Below, one piece after another: positions 44,662 to 53,692 of a DNA stretch of 64,000 nt. This DNA comes from JAICXG01 sp036825615 (lineage in GTDB: Bacteria; Verrucomicrobiota; Verrucomicrobiia; Chthoniobacterales; UBA10450), in the NCBI GenBank assembly GCA_036825615.1, contig DAISXY010000001.1, positions 62,001 to 126,000 on the forward strand. The letters run 5' to 3'. The notes beneath the pieces were generated by a model. That model was not told where the DNA came from. It made no database searches and worked only from the letters and a program-made list of their open reading frames with translations. Each line of letters begins with the position of its first letter. Position 1 is the stretch's first letter. Made by a program: the position numbers and the translations under genes.

Positions 44662-45261
44662 TTAGGTTTCGAGTGTGACCGCAGCCTGCTTGGGCGTGGA
44701 CTCACCCCGCCGCGAGTGTTTTCCCTCGGCAAATTCTTCAATCATCTTGCGATTGAAGGCCGGGATGTCGTCTGGTTTGCGGCTGGTAACGAGACCGTTG
44801 TCGACCACCACCTCGCGGTCGACCCAGTTGGCGCCGGCGTTTTTCATGTCCGCCTGGATGGCCGGCCAGGAGGTCAAAGTGCGGCCGCGCGCAAGCCCGG
44901 CATCCACCAGGACCCACGGTCCATGGCAAATGATCGCAGCCGGCTTGCCGGTTTGCAAGAACTGCCGCGTGAATTCGAGCGCATCCGGCGTTGAGCGCAG
45001 GGTGTCGGGATTCATCGTGCCACCGGGAATCATGAGCGCATCGAAATCCTCCGGGTCGGCCTCATCGAGGGTAAGATCAACGTCGATCTTGTCCCCTTTA
45101 TCGGCGTGGTTCATGCCTTGAATCTGTCCCGGCTTGAGCGAGACAATCTTCACCTCGGCCCCAGCCTGCGTCAGGGCATCCCGAGGTTTCGTGAGTTCCA
45201 CCTCTTCGAAAAAATCCGCTGCCAGGATTGCGATCCTTTTGCCTTTCAGTTCGTCAGCCAT
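44662..45261 (-). CDS. DJ-1/PfpI family protein (glyoxalase or deglycase-like)
   Basis: The 199-residue protein has RIAILAADFFEEVELTKPRD, the Glu and nucleophile elbow AIICHGPWVL (the conserved C-H-G), and DREVVVDNGLVTSRKPDDIP, typical of PfpI/YhbO/PH1704-like enzymes. Such proteins act in stress defence (methylglyoxal or glycated adducts) or as proteases. A ribosome-binding site GGAGGATAT precedes the ATG. It ends with a clear terminator. Confidence 0.93.
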   Translation of the reverse strand: MADELKGKRIAILAADFFEEVELTKPRDALTQAGAEVKIVSLKPGQIQGMNHADKGDKIDVDLTLDEADPEDFDALMIPGGTMNPDTLRSTPDALEFTRQFLQTGKPAAIICHGPWVLVDAGLARGRTLTSWPAIQADMKNAGANWVDREVVVDNGLVTSRKPDDIPAFNRKMIEEFAEGKHSRRGESTPKQAAVTLET

Positions 45262-45430
45262 ATATCCTCCATTGCTGTTACGACGGCACCGCCCTACGCA
45301 ATGCCGGCTAGGAAAGGCTTCGCTCGCGCCAGCGATCGCGGTTGTAAGAAACGAGGCGACGGCGAACAGCCCGCGGGCAGACTATTCCGGTGCGGTGCGG
45401 GAAGTTTTTGATAGAGTGGCGTCATTTCTA

Positions 45431-45515
45431 GCCGATGTGGCGAAATGGCAGACGCAACGGACTTAAAATCCGTTGGGCTTAACGGCCCGTGCCGGTTCGA
45501 GTCCGGCCATCGGCA
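45431..45515 (+). tRNA. tRNA-Leu (anticodon UAA)
   Basis: The 85-nt sequence folds with acceptor arms GCCGATG/CATCGGC, anticodon stem ACGGA/TCCGT around loop CTTAAAA (anticodon TAA at 45464-45466), a long class II variable arm and the T arm with GGTTCGAGTCC. The discriminator base is A and CCA is not encoded. The long variable arm and the anticodon agree on leucine. Confidence 0.95.
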
Positions 45516-45909
45516 GTTTCACAGGAAACAAAGCACGACGACGGCGAAAATTGCCGCAGAACTCGCTAATCCGCAACACATGCGGCGCTTCGCCAACCGC
45601 AAATCGCGGCACGCACCGGTCCCCGCCCGGCCTTTTTGAAAGACTACTTCGAGCCGCGTACGGCTAGGTAACTGTGCAGCTCGGACCGAAGCAAGACGGG
45701 GGACGCTGGATGAGCTCAAGTCAGTCGAGCATTGTTCTCGAACTTCAGGATGAAGGTTAGAGGTTGCCCGGATCAATGCTCTTGTTTCCGTGTCGGTGGC
45801 CGGGTTCGCTACAGAAAACATCGCCGTCGTGGACCCTTTCGAGCGGGAGGCGCGGTAACTATGGCGTGCGTCAGATTCGGATCCCTGACTCAGCCGGACC
45901 TTCGGACGC

Positions 45910-45940
45910 AAAAAAACTGGGCGGGGTCTCCCCCGCCCAG
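45910..45940 (-). terminator. Rho-independent terminator of the PEP-CTERM gene
   Basis: On the minus strand a perfect 10-bp stem CTGGGCGGGG / CCCCGCCCAG with a GAGA loop is followed by seven T. It lies 34 bp after the PEP-CTERM gene's stop. It marks the end of the exosortase region. Confidence 0.92.
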
Positions 45941-45973
45941 TGAATTTGTTCCTATGGAGTCAGCGCGAACTCA

Positions 45974-46612
45974 TCAAGATTTGCGAGCACGGATTTTCCT
46001 TCGCAGACCTTCGAGCCCGACCAAAGCCATGCCAAGGAGCGCAACAGCCGAGCCGCCTTCCGGCACCTGCAAGCTCTTGTCTCCCGTGGTCATGCCTGCC
46101 CCGCTATGGCCAATAACAACCTGAAGCGCGATCAGGTCGGCCGGATTCAAGGTGATATTGCCAGTCGTCGTACCGGAAAACGCGCCCGGACCGAATGGCC
46201 CTTGGGTCATGACAACACCCCCGTTGATGAGAATGTTATCCACGACGTTGTTAAACGCGGTTGTGCCGCCAATTGCATCGATTCCGCCGCCATTGACCGT
46301 GTAGCCGTCATCACTGAAAGTAATGGTAAGCATTCCGGCAGCATTCGAAAGCGCCGCGAAGGCCAGATCCATCTTGAGATTCGTTGGACCGCCGATCAGG
46401 GGCTTGGTAAAGCCGGTATCGATGTTAAGATTCCAGACGCCAATCGCGCCTATCCAAGTCACACAGCCCGCATTTGGGCAGGTGTCCCCGGCACCGCCAT
46501 CCGTAATGGTGACCGTGCTCGTTCCGTCGAACAGCGTGAGCGTGGGTACTGCGTAGGCTGAAACGGCGCACGTTGCGACCGCGATAGCGAGGATTTTGAT
46601 GAGCGTTTTCAT
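45974..46612 (-). CDS. PEP-CTERM (VPEGGS) sorted surface protein
   Basis: From the ATG at 46612, preceded by AAGGAAAC, the protein has 212 residues. Residues 1-22 are a signal peptide (IKILAIAVATCAVSAYA). The body is Gly/Thr/Ser/Asn-rich, low in charge and beta-rich, with a Cys pair (DTCPNAGC). The last 30 residues are an exosortase sorting signal: VPEGGS at 183-188, a hydrophobic segment AVALLGMALVGLEGL and a basic end RRKIRARKS. Exosortase should cut near the P-E and the protein be released or anchored. A sigma-54 promoter lies just upstream, in line with PrsR control. A frame up to 46678 exists but includes the promoter. Confidence 0.92.
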   Translation of the reverse strand: MKTLIKILAIAVATCAVSAYAVPTLTLFDGTSTVTITDGGAGDTCPNAGCVTWIGAIGVWNLNIDTGFTKPLIGGPTNLKMDLAFAALSNAAGMLTITFSDDGYTVNGGGIDAIGGTTAFNNVVDNILINGGVVMTQGPFGPGAFSGTTTGNITLNPADLIALQVVIGHSGAGMTTGDKSLQVPEGGSAVALLGMALVGLEGLRRKIRARKS

Positions 46613-46661
46613 TGGTTTGTTTCCTTGTGGGTTTGCTTGTAACTGACTCGGCTCGCTTAAT

Positions 46662-46677
46662 AGCAATCGCGATGCCA
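46662..46677 (-). promoter_or_regulatory. Sigma-54 (-24/-12) promoter of the PEP-CTERM gene
   Basis: On the minus strand TGGCATCGCGATTGCT fits TGGCAY-R-N4-TTGCW except at one position of the spacer, with exact GG-to-GC spacing. It predicts a start about 39 bp before the ATG at 46612. It is the only such match I found near these genes, and the locus encodes the sigma-54 activator PrsR. Confidence 0.75.
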
Positions 46678-46691
46678 CGGTCCAAACGAAA

Positions 46692-46723
46692 CGGATAACA
46701 TACTCTGCCTGTCCATGTTACCG
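46692..46723. promoter_or_regulatory. Inverted repeat, candidate PrsR binding site
   Basis: CGGATAACAT ... ATGTTACCG, separated by 13 bp, lies 15-45 bp upstream of the -24 box. The half-site GTTACC also occurs in the 31324-31341 palindrome. An enhancer-binding site for PrsR is the natural reading but is untested. Confidence 0.45.
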
Positions 46724-46835
46724 TTTTGGTGATTCTTGCATTTTTTCAAACTCCGTAAATTTTTCCGACGGATTCAAGAATCCTGTCGAAGATTCCGCCC
46801 AAACGCCTTTGCCACGCGCTTGCCACTGGCTGGGA

Positions 46836-49800
46836 TTATTCCGCTTTGTCGCCCGCAAGTTGTCGTCGCGCGTCGTCGGCGGCCGCACCGGAAAGTCCGG
46901 CCTTCAGTGCGCGGTCGAGCGCCTCGCGACCCTTGTTTTGTTGCTTCGTCTGCAACTGGGCCAGACCGAGGTAGTAGAGATCCTCCGCGCTCAACGCTTG
47001 ACCGCTTTGGCTTTGTTCGAACAACTGCGCGGCATAGCCAAATTCCTTTCGTCTGAAACTGATTCGCGCCAGGATGCGCGCCATCTCCGGATCATCGCGC
47101 AGGCTGTTACGCGCTTTCAACGCCAGGTCGTAGGCTTTATTCAGATCGCCTGCGTTCTCGGAATAAACCGCAGCAAGATGCTTTTGCGCCGGAGCAAAAT
47201 CGGGATAACGCTGGAGAACCTGCAAATAGATCGCTGCTGCATCGCTGCTTTGGTGACGCTGGGTCAGAATTGCTCCCTTTACCATCAAGGCCGGAACGTT
47301 AGCGGGATCATTCTTGAGAACGGCTTCAGCTTGTGCTTCGCTTGCGACAGCTTCCGGCGATGGCCTCTCAAGCGCAGTGAGCGCGAGAAAAGTCTCGGCC
47401 TCTTTGCGCTGCGCATCAGTTGGCGAGGCGGCGAGACATTCCTTCATTGTCTCGCGGGCTTCTGACACCTTGCCCAAAGCATAAGCAGTCAACGCCAGGT
47501 CGTGGAGCACGGCAGGATCTTTAACCCCGGCGCGGACACGTTCCTGGAGCAGAGTATAAGCCCAGCTGAAGCTGTCAGTCCGGTAGGCGATCTCAGCTAC
47601 GGCGGCGGCAGTTCGTGAGTCATTGGGGGCGAGGTCGTGGGCCTTGCGCGCGTAAATGAGAGCTTTCCCACGATTCTTCAACGGCCCAGAATAAAGTTGG
47701 GCCAGTCTTAGCACCGGCTCCGCAAAGTTTGGATTCGATTTCAGGGCCTGCTCGTAAGCGGCCGCAGCCTTTCCCGGATCACCGGCGCGCTCAAAGGCTT
47801 CTCCGAGGCGACTCGCGATCAACGGATCGTTCGGATGGCTGTTCAACAACGCCTGTAACTCATCTGTTCCAATCTCGCCGGCGCCGCCTCCCGATTTTGG
47901 GAGAAGCGCGAGGCGCTGGCGGGCTTCATCTTTTCCAGAAAAATCATCCTTAGCCTCGACCGCTTTCTGCAAAGCGGCGCGCGCCGGATCCATTTTTCCC
48001 ATCATATACAAGGTCATTCCGAGATGATATTGGACAGCGGGGTTGTTGGGTAAGTTCCGGGCGCTCGTTTCGAGACGAGTCAAGGCCTGCTGGTAGTCAC
48101 CCCGTTTGTAAAGCACCCACCCAAGGGTATCAGCGACCGAGGGATCAGCCGGCTGCAGGCTGCTCGCCTTTTGCGCCAACTCAGTGGCTTTATTCAGGTC
48201 GTTAAATTGATCGGCGTAGAGCCACGCGAGGTTGTTGAGCGCGGGAGCAAAATTCGGACTGCCCGCGAGAAGCTTTTCGTATTCATCTCGAGCGGCGGCA
48301 AAGTTCTTTTGCTTCTGAAATATAGACGCCAGAAGCAAACGTGGACGAGGATCAGTCGTGTTTTTCTTCTTCAGCTCTTCTAATTGAGTCGTCGCCTCCG
48401 CAACCTTGTCTTCTGCCAGGTAAGTTGTGATCAACAGCTGGTATGCCTTTTCGAAATTGCCATCCAAGTCGACAGCCTTCTTGAATGATGCCTCGGCGCG
48501 CGGCCAATCCGACTGGGCGGCGTAAATCTTGCCTTCAACAAAATAGACCGGCGCATAATTGGGAGTCTTTTCCATCTGTTGCCGGACGCGGCGCATCGCC
48601 GTGTCAAAATCCTTCTTCGCAATATCAAGACCCACAAGCTGCTCCACCAGCACAATATTGTTCGGTTCGATCTCCGCCGCCTTTTCGAAATACTGGCGCG
48701 CCTCCTCCGGTTTATTCTCCTGTAACTTCGTCACGCCAAGGTTGAAGTAAGGAAGGGCTGAAGCGTTGTTCGGTGCGAGCTGTTTGCGGAAGAGCTGACT
48801 CGCCTCCTCAAACCGCCCCGTCGCTCGGTAAGCTTCAGCAAGTAACTGCTGGGCAGGCGCGGAGTTAGGTTCATCCTTGAGTAATTGTTGCAGCGGAGCG
48901 ATCGCCTGCCCGGCTTGCCCGGAGCGGATGCTCAGGTCGGCCCGAGTCACAATCGCCTCTGGATACTTGGGATTCTCCGCCAGCACTTGGTCGAGTAACT
49001 TCGCAGCCTTTAATGAGTCATTATCGGCGAGCGCGGCTTTCGCCAGTCGCACCTTGATCAGGGGAAGTTTGCCTTGATATTCGGCATCGAGTTTCTCCAG
49101 GGCCTGCACCGCCTCTTTCGCTTTGCGCTGCCCAAGCAAGGCGTCGGCTTCCATGAAGCGCGCCTCCAAGTCCTGCGGTTCGCGTGTGAAAATATTCTGC
49201 AGCGACTCGATCGCCTCCTTGTAGTTCTGTTCCGCAAGCGCAGTCTTTGCCAGAATTCGCCACACCGGAAGATAATCGGGGGTCTGTTTCGCCACTCCCC
49301 GCAAGATAGTCTTTGCCGCATCCCGTTTTCCGGTGGCAGCCAGGAATTCGGCATACTGCACCGGAAAATTCGAACGAGGCGGGGCCGACTCGGAAGCGGT
49401 CTTCAACTCCCGGTCAGCCTGATCGAACTGCTTGTTCGCCGCATAAAATTGTCCCAGCGCCGCGTGCGCCAACGCTGACTTAGGATCAACTTTCAGAGCC
49501 TCTTGCATCTCGGCTTCGGCTTTCGCCTTGTCGTTCCTTCTCAGAGCGATATTTGCCGCGGCGAGATGGAACTGAACCGAATCTTTTGCCGGAAACTTCT
49601 TTACCTGCTCCTCCATTTCCGCGATCTGCTCCGGCGTGCGAACAAACTGGGTGAGAAGGAAAAGCGTCTCCGCATCGCCAGGGGCACGCTGCAGGATTTC
49701 GGTTGCCTCTTGTTTGGCCTGCTCGAAGCCGCCAATCCCGACCAGCGCCCCGAGCAATTTCTTTCGGACTGCGACGTTGTCGGGCTGCAGATCGCGCGCC

Positions 49801-50057
49801 CTCATGAGAAAAGGCATGGCCGTGATCGGCGCTCCATCCTCGCTCCAAATCTGGCCAAGCCGTTGCACGGCGAGCGTGTTCCGCGGATCTGCGCGCAGCA
49901 CAACCAGATAATCGACCCTCGCCTCATCGTATTTGCCGGCTTTGAAGTTCTGATCGGCGCGCTCAAGGCGATGCGCCTTGCGCGAGGCGGCGGAACAGCC
50001 GCCCAGGAGGACGAGAAGAAGCAGGCTAACACTTACGACTCTAAAAAGCGGTTTCAT
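46836..50057 (-). CDS. prsT: PEP-CTERM system TPR lipoprotein (PrsT-like), paralog 1
   Basis: The 1073-residue protein has a lipoprotein signal (VVSVSLLLLVLLGGC, lipobox LLGGC) and then an almost unbroken array of about 25 TPR-like helical pairs (for example YDEARVDYLVVLRADPRN, FDQADRELKTASESAP, PEEARQYFEKAAEIEPNN). The length, lipobox and TPR array match the PrsT family that goes with exosortase systems and polysaccharide export. It is a close relative of the next gene upstream, likely from tandem duplication. It probably sits on the inner face of the outer membrane as a scaffold. Confidence 0.9.
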   Translation of the reverse strand: MKPLFRVVSVSLLLLVLLGGCSAASRKAHRLERADQNFKAGKYDEARVDYLVVLRADPRNTLAVQRLGQIWSEDGAPITAMPFLMRARDLQPDNVAVRKKLLGALVGIGGFEQAKQEATEILQRAPGDAETLFLLTQFVRTPEQIAEMEEQVKKFPAKDSVQFHLAAANIALRRNDKAKAEAEMQEALKVDPKSALAHAALGQFYAANKQFDQADRELKTASESAPPRSNFPVQYAEFLAATGKRDAAKTILRGVAKQTPDYLPVWRILAKTALAEQNYKEAIESLQNIFTREPQDLEARFMEADALLGQRKAKEAVQALEKLDAEYQGKLPLIKVRLAKAALADNDSLKAAKLLDQVLAENPKYPEAIVTRADLSIRSGQAGQAIAPLQQLLKDEPNSAPAQQLLAEAYRATGRFEEASQLFRKQLAPNNASALPYFNLGVTKLQENKPEEARQYFEKAAEIEPNNIVLVEQLVGLDIAKKDFDTAMRRVRQQMEKTPNYAPVYFVEGKIYAAQSDWPRAEASFKKAVDLDGNFEKAYQLLITTYLAEDKVAEATTQLEELKKKNTTDPRPRLLLASIFQKQKNFAAARDEYEKLLAGSPNFAPALNNLAWLYADQFNDLNKATELAQKASSLQPADPSVADTLGWVLYKRGDYQQALTRLETSARNLPNNPAVQYHLGMTLYMMGKMDPARAALQKAVEAKDDFSGKDEARQRLALLPKSGGGAGEIGTDELQALLNSHPNDPLIASRLGEAFERAGDPGKAAAAYEQALKSNPNFAEPVLRLAQLYSGPLKNRGKALIYARKAHDLAPNDSRTAAAVAEIAYRTDSFSWAYTLLQERVRAGVKDPAVLHDLALTAYALGKVSEARETMKECLAASPTDAQRKEAETFLALTALERPSPEAVASEAQAEAVLKNDPANVPALMVKGAILTQRHQSSDAAAIYLQVLQRYPDFAPAQKHLAAVYSENAGDLNKAYDLALKARNSLRDDPEMARILARISFRRKEFGYAAQLFEQSQSGQALSAEDLYYLGLAQLQTKQQNKGREALDRALKAGLSGAAADDARRQLAGDKAE

Positions 50058-50278
50058 TTAGCGTGTGAAGTTATGATCAAATAGGACTTGGGATTTACAG
50101 TGCTGGCTAACTCTTCAATGCTTTACAACTCTGTCCAGGAACTCTGCGGCCCTAATCACGCCCAAGTATCGTGGCTTGAAAAACGCGGCCTTTGTCATCA
50201 CAACGAATCCATCATGGCCGACCAAAGCACGCGCTTGCAGTTGCAAATCGCCGCTGCGATCAATCTCTCTCCCCGCGG

Positions 50279-50352
50279 GCCGTAACGCAGCTCGCGGAGC
50301 GAGCGAGGCCGGGCTTTCAGAGACGCACGCGGCAAGCGCGGCAGTGAGGGCC
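50279..50352 (+). repeat. Dispersed ~72-bp intergenic repeat, copy 2
   Basis: Nearly full-length match to 10960-11030 (GCCGTAACGCAGCTCG ... GCGGCAGTGAGGGC). It lies between the two TPR lipoprotein genes. Its right end matches part of the 37.2-37.4 kb repeat. Confidence 0.75.
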
Positions 50353-50430
50353 ATCTGTGCGCTCAGAATCGGAAGCGGCCGATCGGACATTTTTTAACTT
50401 TTCCCCCGAGCTACGTCCAATGACAAGCCT

Positions 50431-53400
50431 CTATGAATCGCTGCCTCCCATTCGTAACTCAATCAACGCTTGCTGAGCTTTGCGCGAGGACTCGGGCGGC
50501 AGACCGGCCGCGAGCGCGGCGGTGAGTTCTTCGATCGCGGCGCCCGACTGCTTCTGCTCTTTGTAAGTCATCCCAAGATAATAGCGGCCAGTCGCGTCCA
50601 GCGGCTTTTCGCGTGCGCTTTCCTTAAGTAACTGCATGGCACGGCCATACTCCTTGCGCTCGTAACAGATTTCTCCCAGGACCTGGGCGGCAGTTGCATC
50701 TTCCGCCAGCGTCTTGCGCGCTTGCGAAGCCAAAGCGTAGGCCATACTCAATTTACTTGCATCTTGCAGATAGAGTGATGCCAGTTGCACCTGGGCCGGT
50801 GCGAAACTCGGGAAGCGCGCCAGCGCCTCCTGATAACGTCGCATCGCCTCGTCCCTTTTTCCTTCACTAAGGTCGAGAGCGGCGGCAGCCATGATCGCGG
50901 GAAGATAGTTTTGATTAGCCTGCAATTTGGCCTCGACCTGCGGCCGGGCCTGAGCAAGCGTTCCTCGATCAGAGCCCAACGCTGTCAGAGTTAGAAATGA
51001 GTTGGCGTCCTCGGTCATTGCCGCCTCAGGATGAAGAGTGAGACAGCGTTGCATCTCGCGCCGTGCTTCGTCGAGCCGGCCCTGTGCGTAAGCTGCCCAG
51101 GCGAGATCATGCGCCACTCCTGCATCGAGCGGGAGCTGCCGTGCGCTTTCCTGAAGAACGCTATAGCCCCAGCTTGTATCTCCGGCATCGAACGCCACCC
51201 GTCCCAGTAAGGCGCCTGTTTTCGCATCCTGGGGCGAAAGCTCGCGTGCTCGCTTCGCGTAAGTCAGGGCCTTATCCTTGTTGGCGAGTGGACCGCTGTA
51301 GAGCTGGGCCAGTTTAAGCGGCGGGTCTGTAAGCTTTGGATTCACTTTCAACGCGGCCTCGTAAAGAGCTGCCGCCTTCGCCGGCTCAGCTTTCTTCTCG
51401 TACGCCCCGGCCAGCCACAAGATCGCGACGACGTCCTTTGGCTCTTCCGAAACCATGCTTTCCAGTTCCGCAATCGTCGGTTGCTCCGCCGAGTTAGAGC
51501 TTCCGAGCAAAGCCAGCCGTTTGGCCGCGGCGGCTTTCACCGGCGCGTCTCCAGGCGCGGCCACTACTTGTTGAAAGGCGATGCGTGCTGCATCCGTGTT
51601 ACCCATCATGTATTGCGTCATCCCGAGATGAAACCGCACCTCAGAGTTATCCGACATTTTTTCCGCGCTCTCTCGCAGGAGCGACACGGCCTGGTCATAA
51701 TCGCCTTTCTTATACAGGGCCCATCCCGCCGTATCTGCGATCGTCGGGTCCGCCGGCGCGAGTCCGCGGGCTTTCTGCGCCAGGTCCGCGCCCTCGTCCA
51801 GTTGATTAAGGTATTCGAGATCAAGATAAGCCAGATTGTTCAAAGCCGGAACAAAATCGGGATACATGGCGAGCAACTTTTGGTAAGTCACGCGGGCGGC
51901 GGTGTAATCCTTCTGTTTTTCTCGGATCGCAGCCAGAAGCATAAGAGCGTTTTGACTCCGGGGTGCTTTCGCAATCAGCCCTTCCATCTCGCGTGCGGCG
52001 TCATCCAGCCGGTGGGTCGTGAGATAAGTCGAAACCAACAGGCTGTAAGCTCCAGCAAGGGTCGAGTCGAGTTCAATGGCTTTCTTGAGTGCGGTCTCAG
52101 CCTCGGGCCAGTGACTCTGCGCCATCAACACCTTGCCCCGGAGCACATGGAGCGGTGCGGAGTTCGGCCGCTTTTGTAACTGCTCCTCGACGCGTTTGGT
52201 CGCATTCGCAAAGTCTTTTGCCGCGAGATCCAGGTCAACGAGCTGGCTCAAAGCTGGCAAATTATCCGGGGCCAGCTCCAGGGCCTTGTCGAAGCTCTTT
52301 CGCGCTTCCTCGTTCTTCTTCGCCTGCTCTTGAACAATCCCGAGGAGAAGATAAAATTCGGGCGACTTCGGGTGCAGCTCGATCTGTTGCCGAAAGATCC
52401 TGGCCGCGTCATCAAAGCGGCCCGCGCCACGATAAGCCTGTGCGAGCAAGAGGCTGGGCGTTTTCAGGTCCGGTTTTTTCTTCAGCAGTTGCTCAAGGGT
52501 CTTGATCGCGTCGTCGAATTGCCCGCTCGTCACGTTCAACTGCGCCCGCAGAACGATTGCTTCGACATAATCCGGGCTCCTCTTCAAGGCATCATCCAAA
52601 GCCGCGGCTGCCTGAGCCGGTTTGTTTTGCTGCAGATAAGTCTCGGCCAGCCGATAGAGTGCGGCTGGCAACTCCGGGAACATTCCGAGAATCCGCTGCA
52701 CTTTCTCGGTCGCCTTTTTTGTATCACGCTTCGCAATAAAACAATCGCTCTGCATGAGCCCGGCTTCGACATGCCTTGGGTCGCGCGCGGTCACGTTATC
52801 GAGGAGTTTTAGCGCGTCGTCATACTTTTTCTCGACCATGGCAATCCGAGCGAGCGTGATCCATGCCGGAAGAAAGTCAGGAGCTTTCTTCGTTAGGCTG
52901 TCGAGGAAATTGCCTGCCGCTTCCCGCTGGCCTGTCTGCAGGAGGTAGTTGGCATAGGTCATCTGCACCTCGGATCGCGACGGCGCCAACTCAGCCGCCG
53001 TCCTGAGTTCATGGCCGGCGTCGCCCTGCTTCTTCTGGAAGAGGATTAGGAGCCCCGCGGCCTGATGGGCTTGTGCAGATTTCGGATTTAACTCCAGCGC
53101 TCTGTTTACCGCTGTCTCCGCCGCGGCCCAATCCTGTCTCCGTGCCGCCAGATCCGCGACCGCGATGTGATAGGAAACCGTCTCCTTGGCGGGGTAGCTT
53201 TTCAGGGTGTGCTCGAAATCCTCGAGTTCCTTCGCGGTGCGCGCAATCTCCGCCAGCAGGATGAGGGCGTCGTCGTTCGGCCCCCCTTTCAGGACCGCCT
53301 CTGCCTCCTTTCGCGCCTCTGGGAACTGGCCCACCGTTTGATAGGCCTTCGCCAGGCGCACATTGTTCGCAACGTTATTCGGATCGAGTTCCTGACCGCG

Positions 53401-53655
53401 CTTGAGAAAACCTCCGGCCATAACCGGGTCCCCTTCCTCCAGCCAGATCGCTCCGATGCGCTGGAAAGGAAGGGGGTTATGCGCGTCGCGCCCGATCACC
53501 TGCATGTAAGTGATCTTGGCTTTTTCATAGTTACCCGCCTTGAACTCACTTTCCGCCCGATCGAGCAGACGCTGCTCCTTCGACCTGGCCAAACAGCCAC
53601 TCAGAAGAGGCAGCAGGAGCAAACTAATGACAACCAGACGCAATGGTATTTTCAT
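50431..53655 (-). CDS. prsT: PEP-CTERM system TPR lipoprotein (PrsT-like), paralog 2
   Basis: The 1074-residue protein has a lipoprotein signal (LVVISLLLLPLLSGC, lipobox LLSGC) and about 25 TPR-like units (YEKAKITYMQVIGRDAHN, FDDAARIFRQQIELHPKS, YDQAVSLLRESAEKMSDN). It aligns with its neighbour over the full length with the same order of repeats, so the two are paralogs. It begins 38 bp after the prsR stop and may share its transcript. Two copies in tandem is unusual for PrsT. Confidence 0.9.
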   Translation of the reverse strand: MKIPLRLVVISLLLLPLLSGCLARSKEQRLLDRAESEFKAGNYEKAKITYMQVIGRDAHNPLPFQRIGAIWLEEGDPVMAGGFLKRGQELDPNNVANNVRLAKAYQTVGQFPEARKEAEAVLKGGPNDDALILLAEIARTAKELEDFEHTLKSYPAKETVSYHIAVADLAARRQDWAAAETAVNRALELNPKSAQAHQAAGLLILFQKKQGDAGHELRTAAELAPSRSEVQMTYANYLLQTGQREAAGNFLDSLTKKAPDFLPAWITLARIAMVEKKYDDALKLLDNVTARDPRHVEAGLMQSDCFIAKRDTKKATEKVQRILGMFPELPAALYRLAETYLQQNKPAQAAAALDDALKRSPDYVEAIVLRAQLNVTSGQFDDAIKTLEQLLKKKPDLKTPSLLLAQAYRGAGRFDDAARIFRQQIELHPKSPEFYLLLGIVQEQAKKNEEARKSFDKALELAPDNLPALSQLVDLDLAAKDFANATKRVEEQLQKRPNSAPLHVLRGKVLMAQSHWPEAETALKKAIELDSTLAGAYSLLVSTYLTTHRLDDAAREMEGLIAKAPRSQNALMLLAAIREKQKDYTAARVTYQKLLAMYPDFVPALNNLAYLDLEYLNQLDEGADLAQKARGLAPADPTIADTAGWALYKKGDYDQAVSLLRESAEKMSDNSEVRFHLGMTQYMMGNTDAARIAFQQVVAAPGDAPVKAAAAKRLALLGSSNSAEQPTIAELESMVSEEPKDVVAILWLAGAYEKKAEPAKAAALYEAALKVNPKLTDPPLKLAQLYSGPLANKDKALTYAKRARELSPQDAKTGALLGRVAFDAGDTSWGYSVLQESARQLPLDAGVAHDLAWAAYAQGRLDEARREMQRCLTLHPEAAMTEDANSFLTLTALGSDRGTLAQARPQVEAKLQANQNYLPAIMAAAALDLSEGKRDEAMRRYQEALARFPSFAPAQVQLASLYLQDASKLSMAYALASQARKTLAEDATAAQVLGEICYERKEYGRAMQLLKESAREKPLDATGRYYLGMTYKEQKQSGAAIEELTAALAAGLPPESSRKAQQALIELRMGGSDS

Positions 53656-53692
53656 CGAGCAATAGCAGCACGAGATATGACGGAGTTGGAAA

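Noticed and set aside
46764..46800. GGATTC-type hairpin after the first TPR lipoprotein gene, considered as a terminator
   Set aside because: On the minus strand the hairpin is followed by an A-run, not a T-run, so a factor-independent terminator is not supported.
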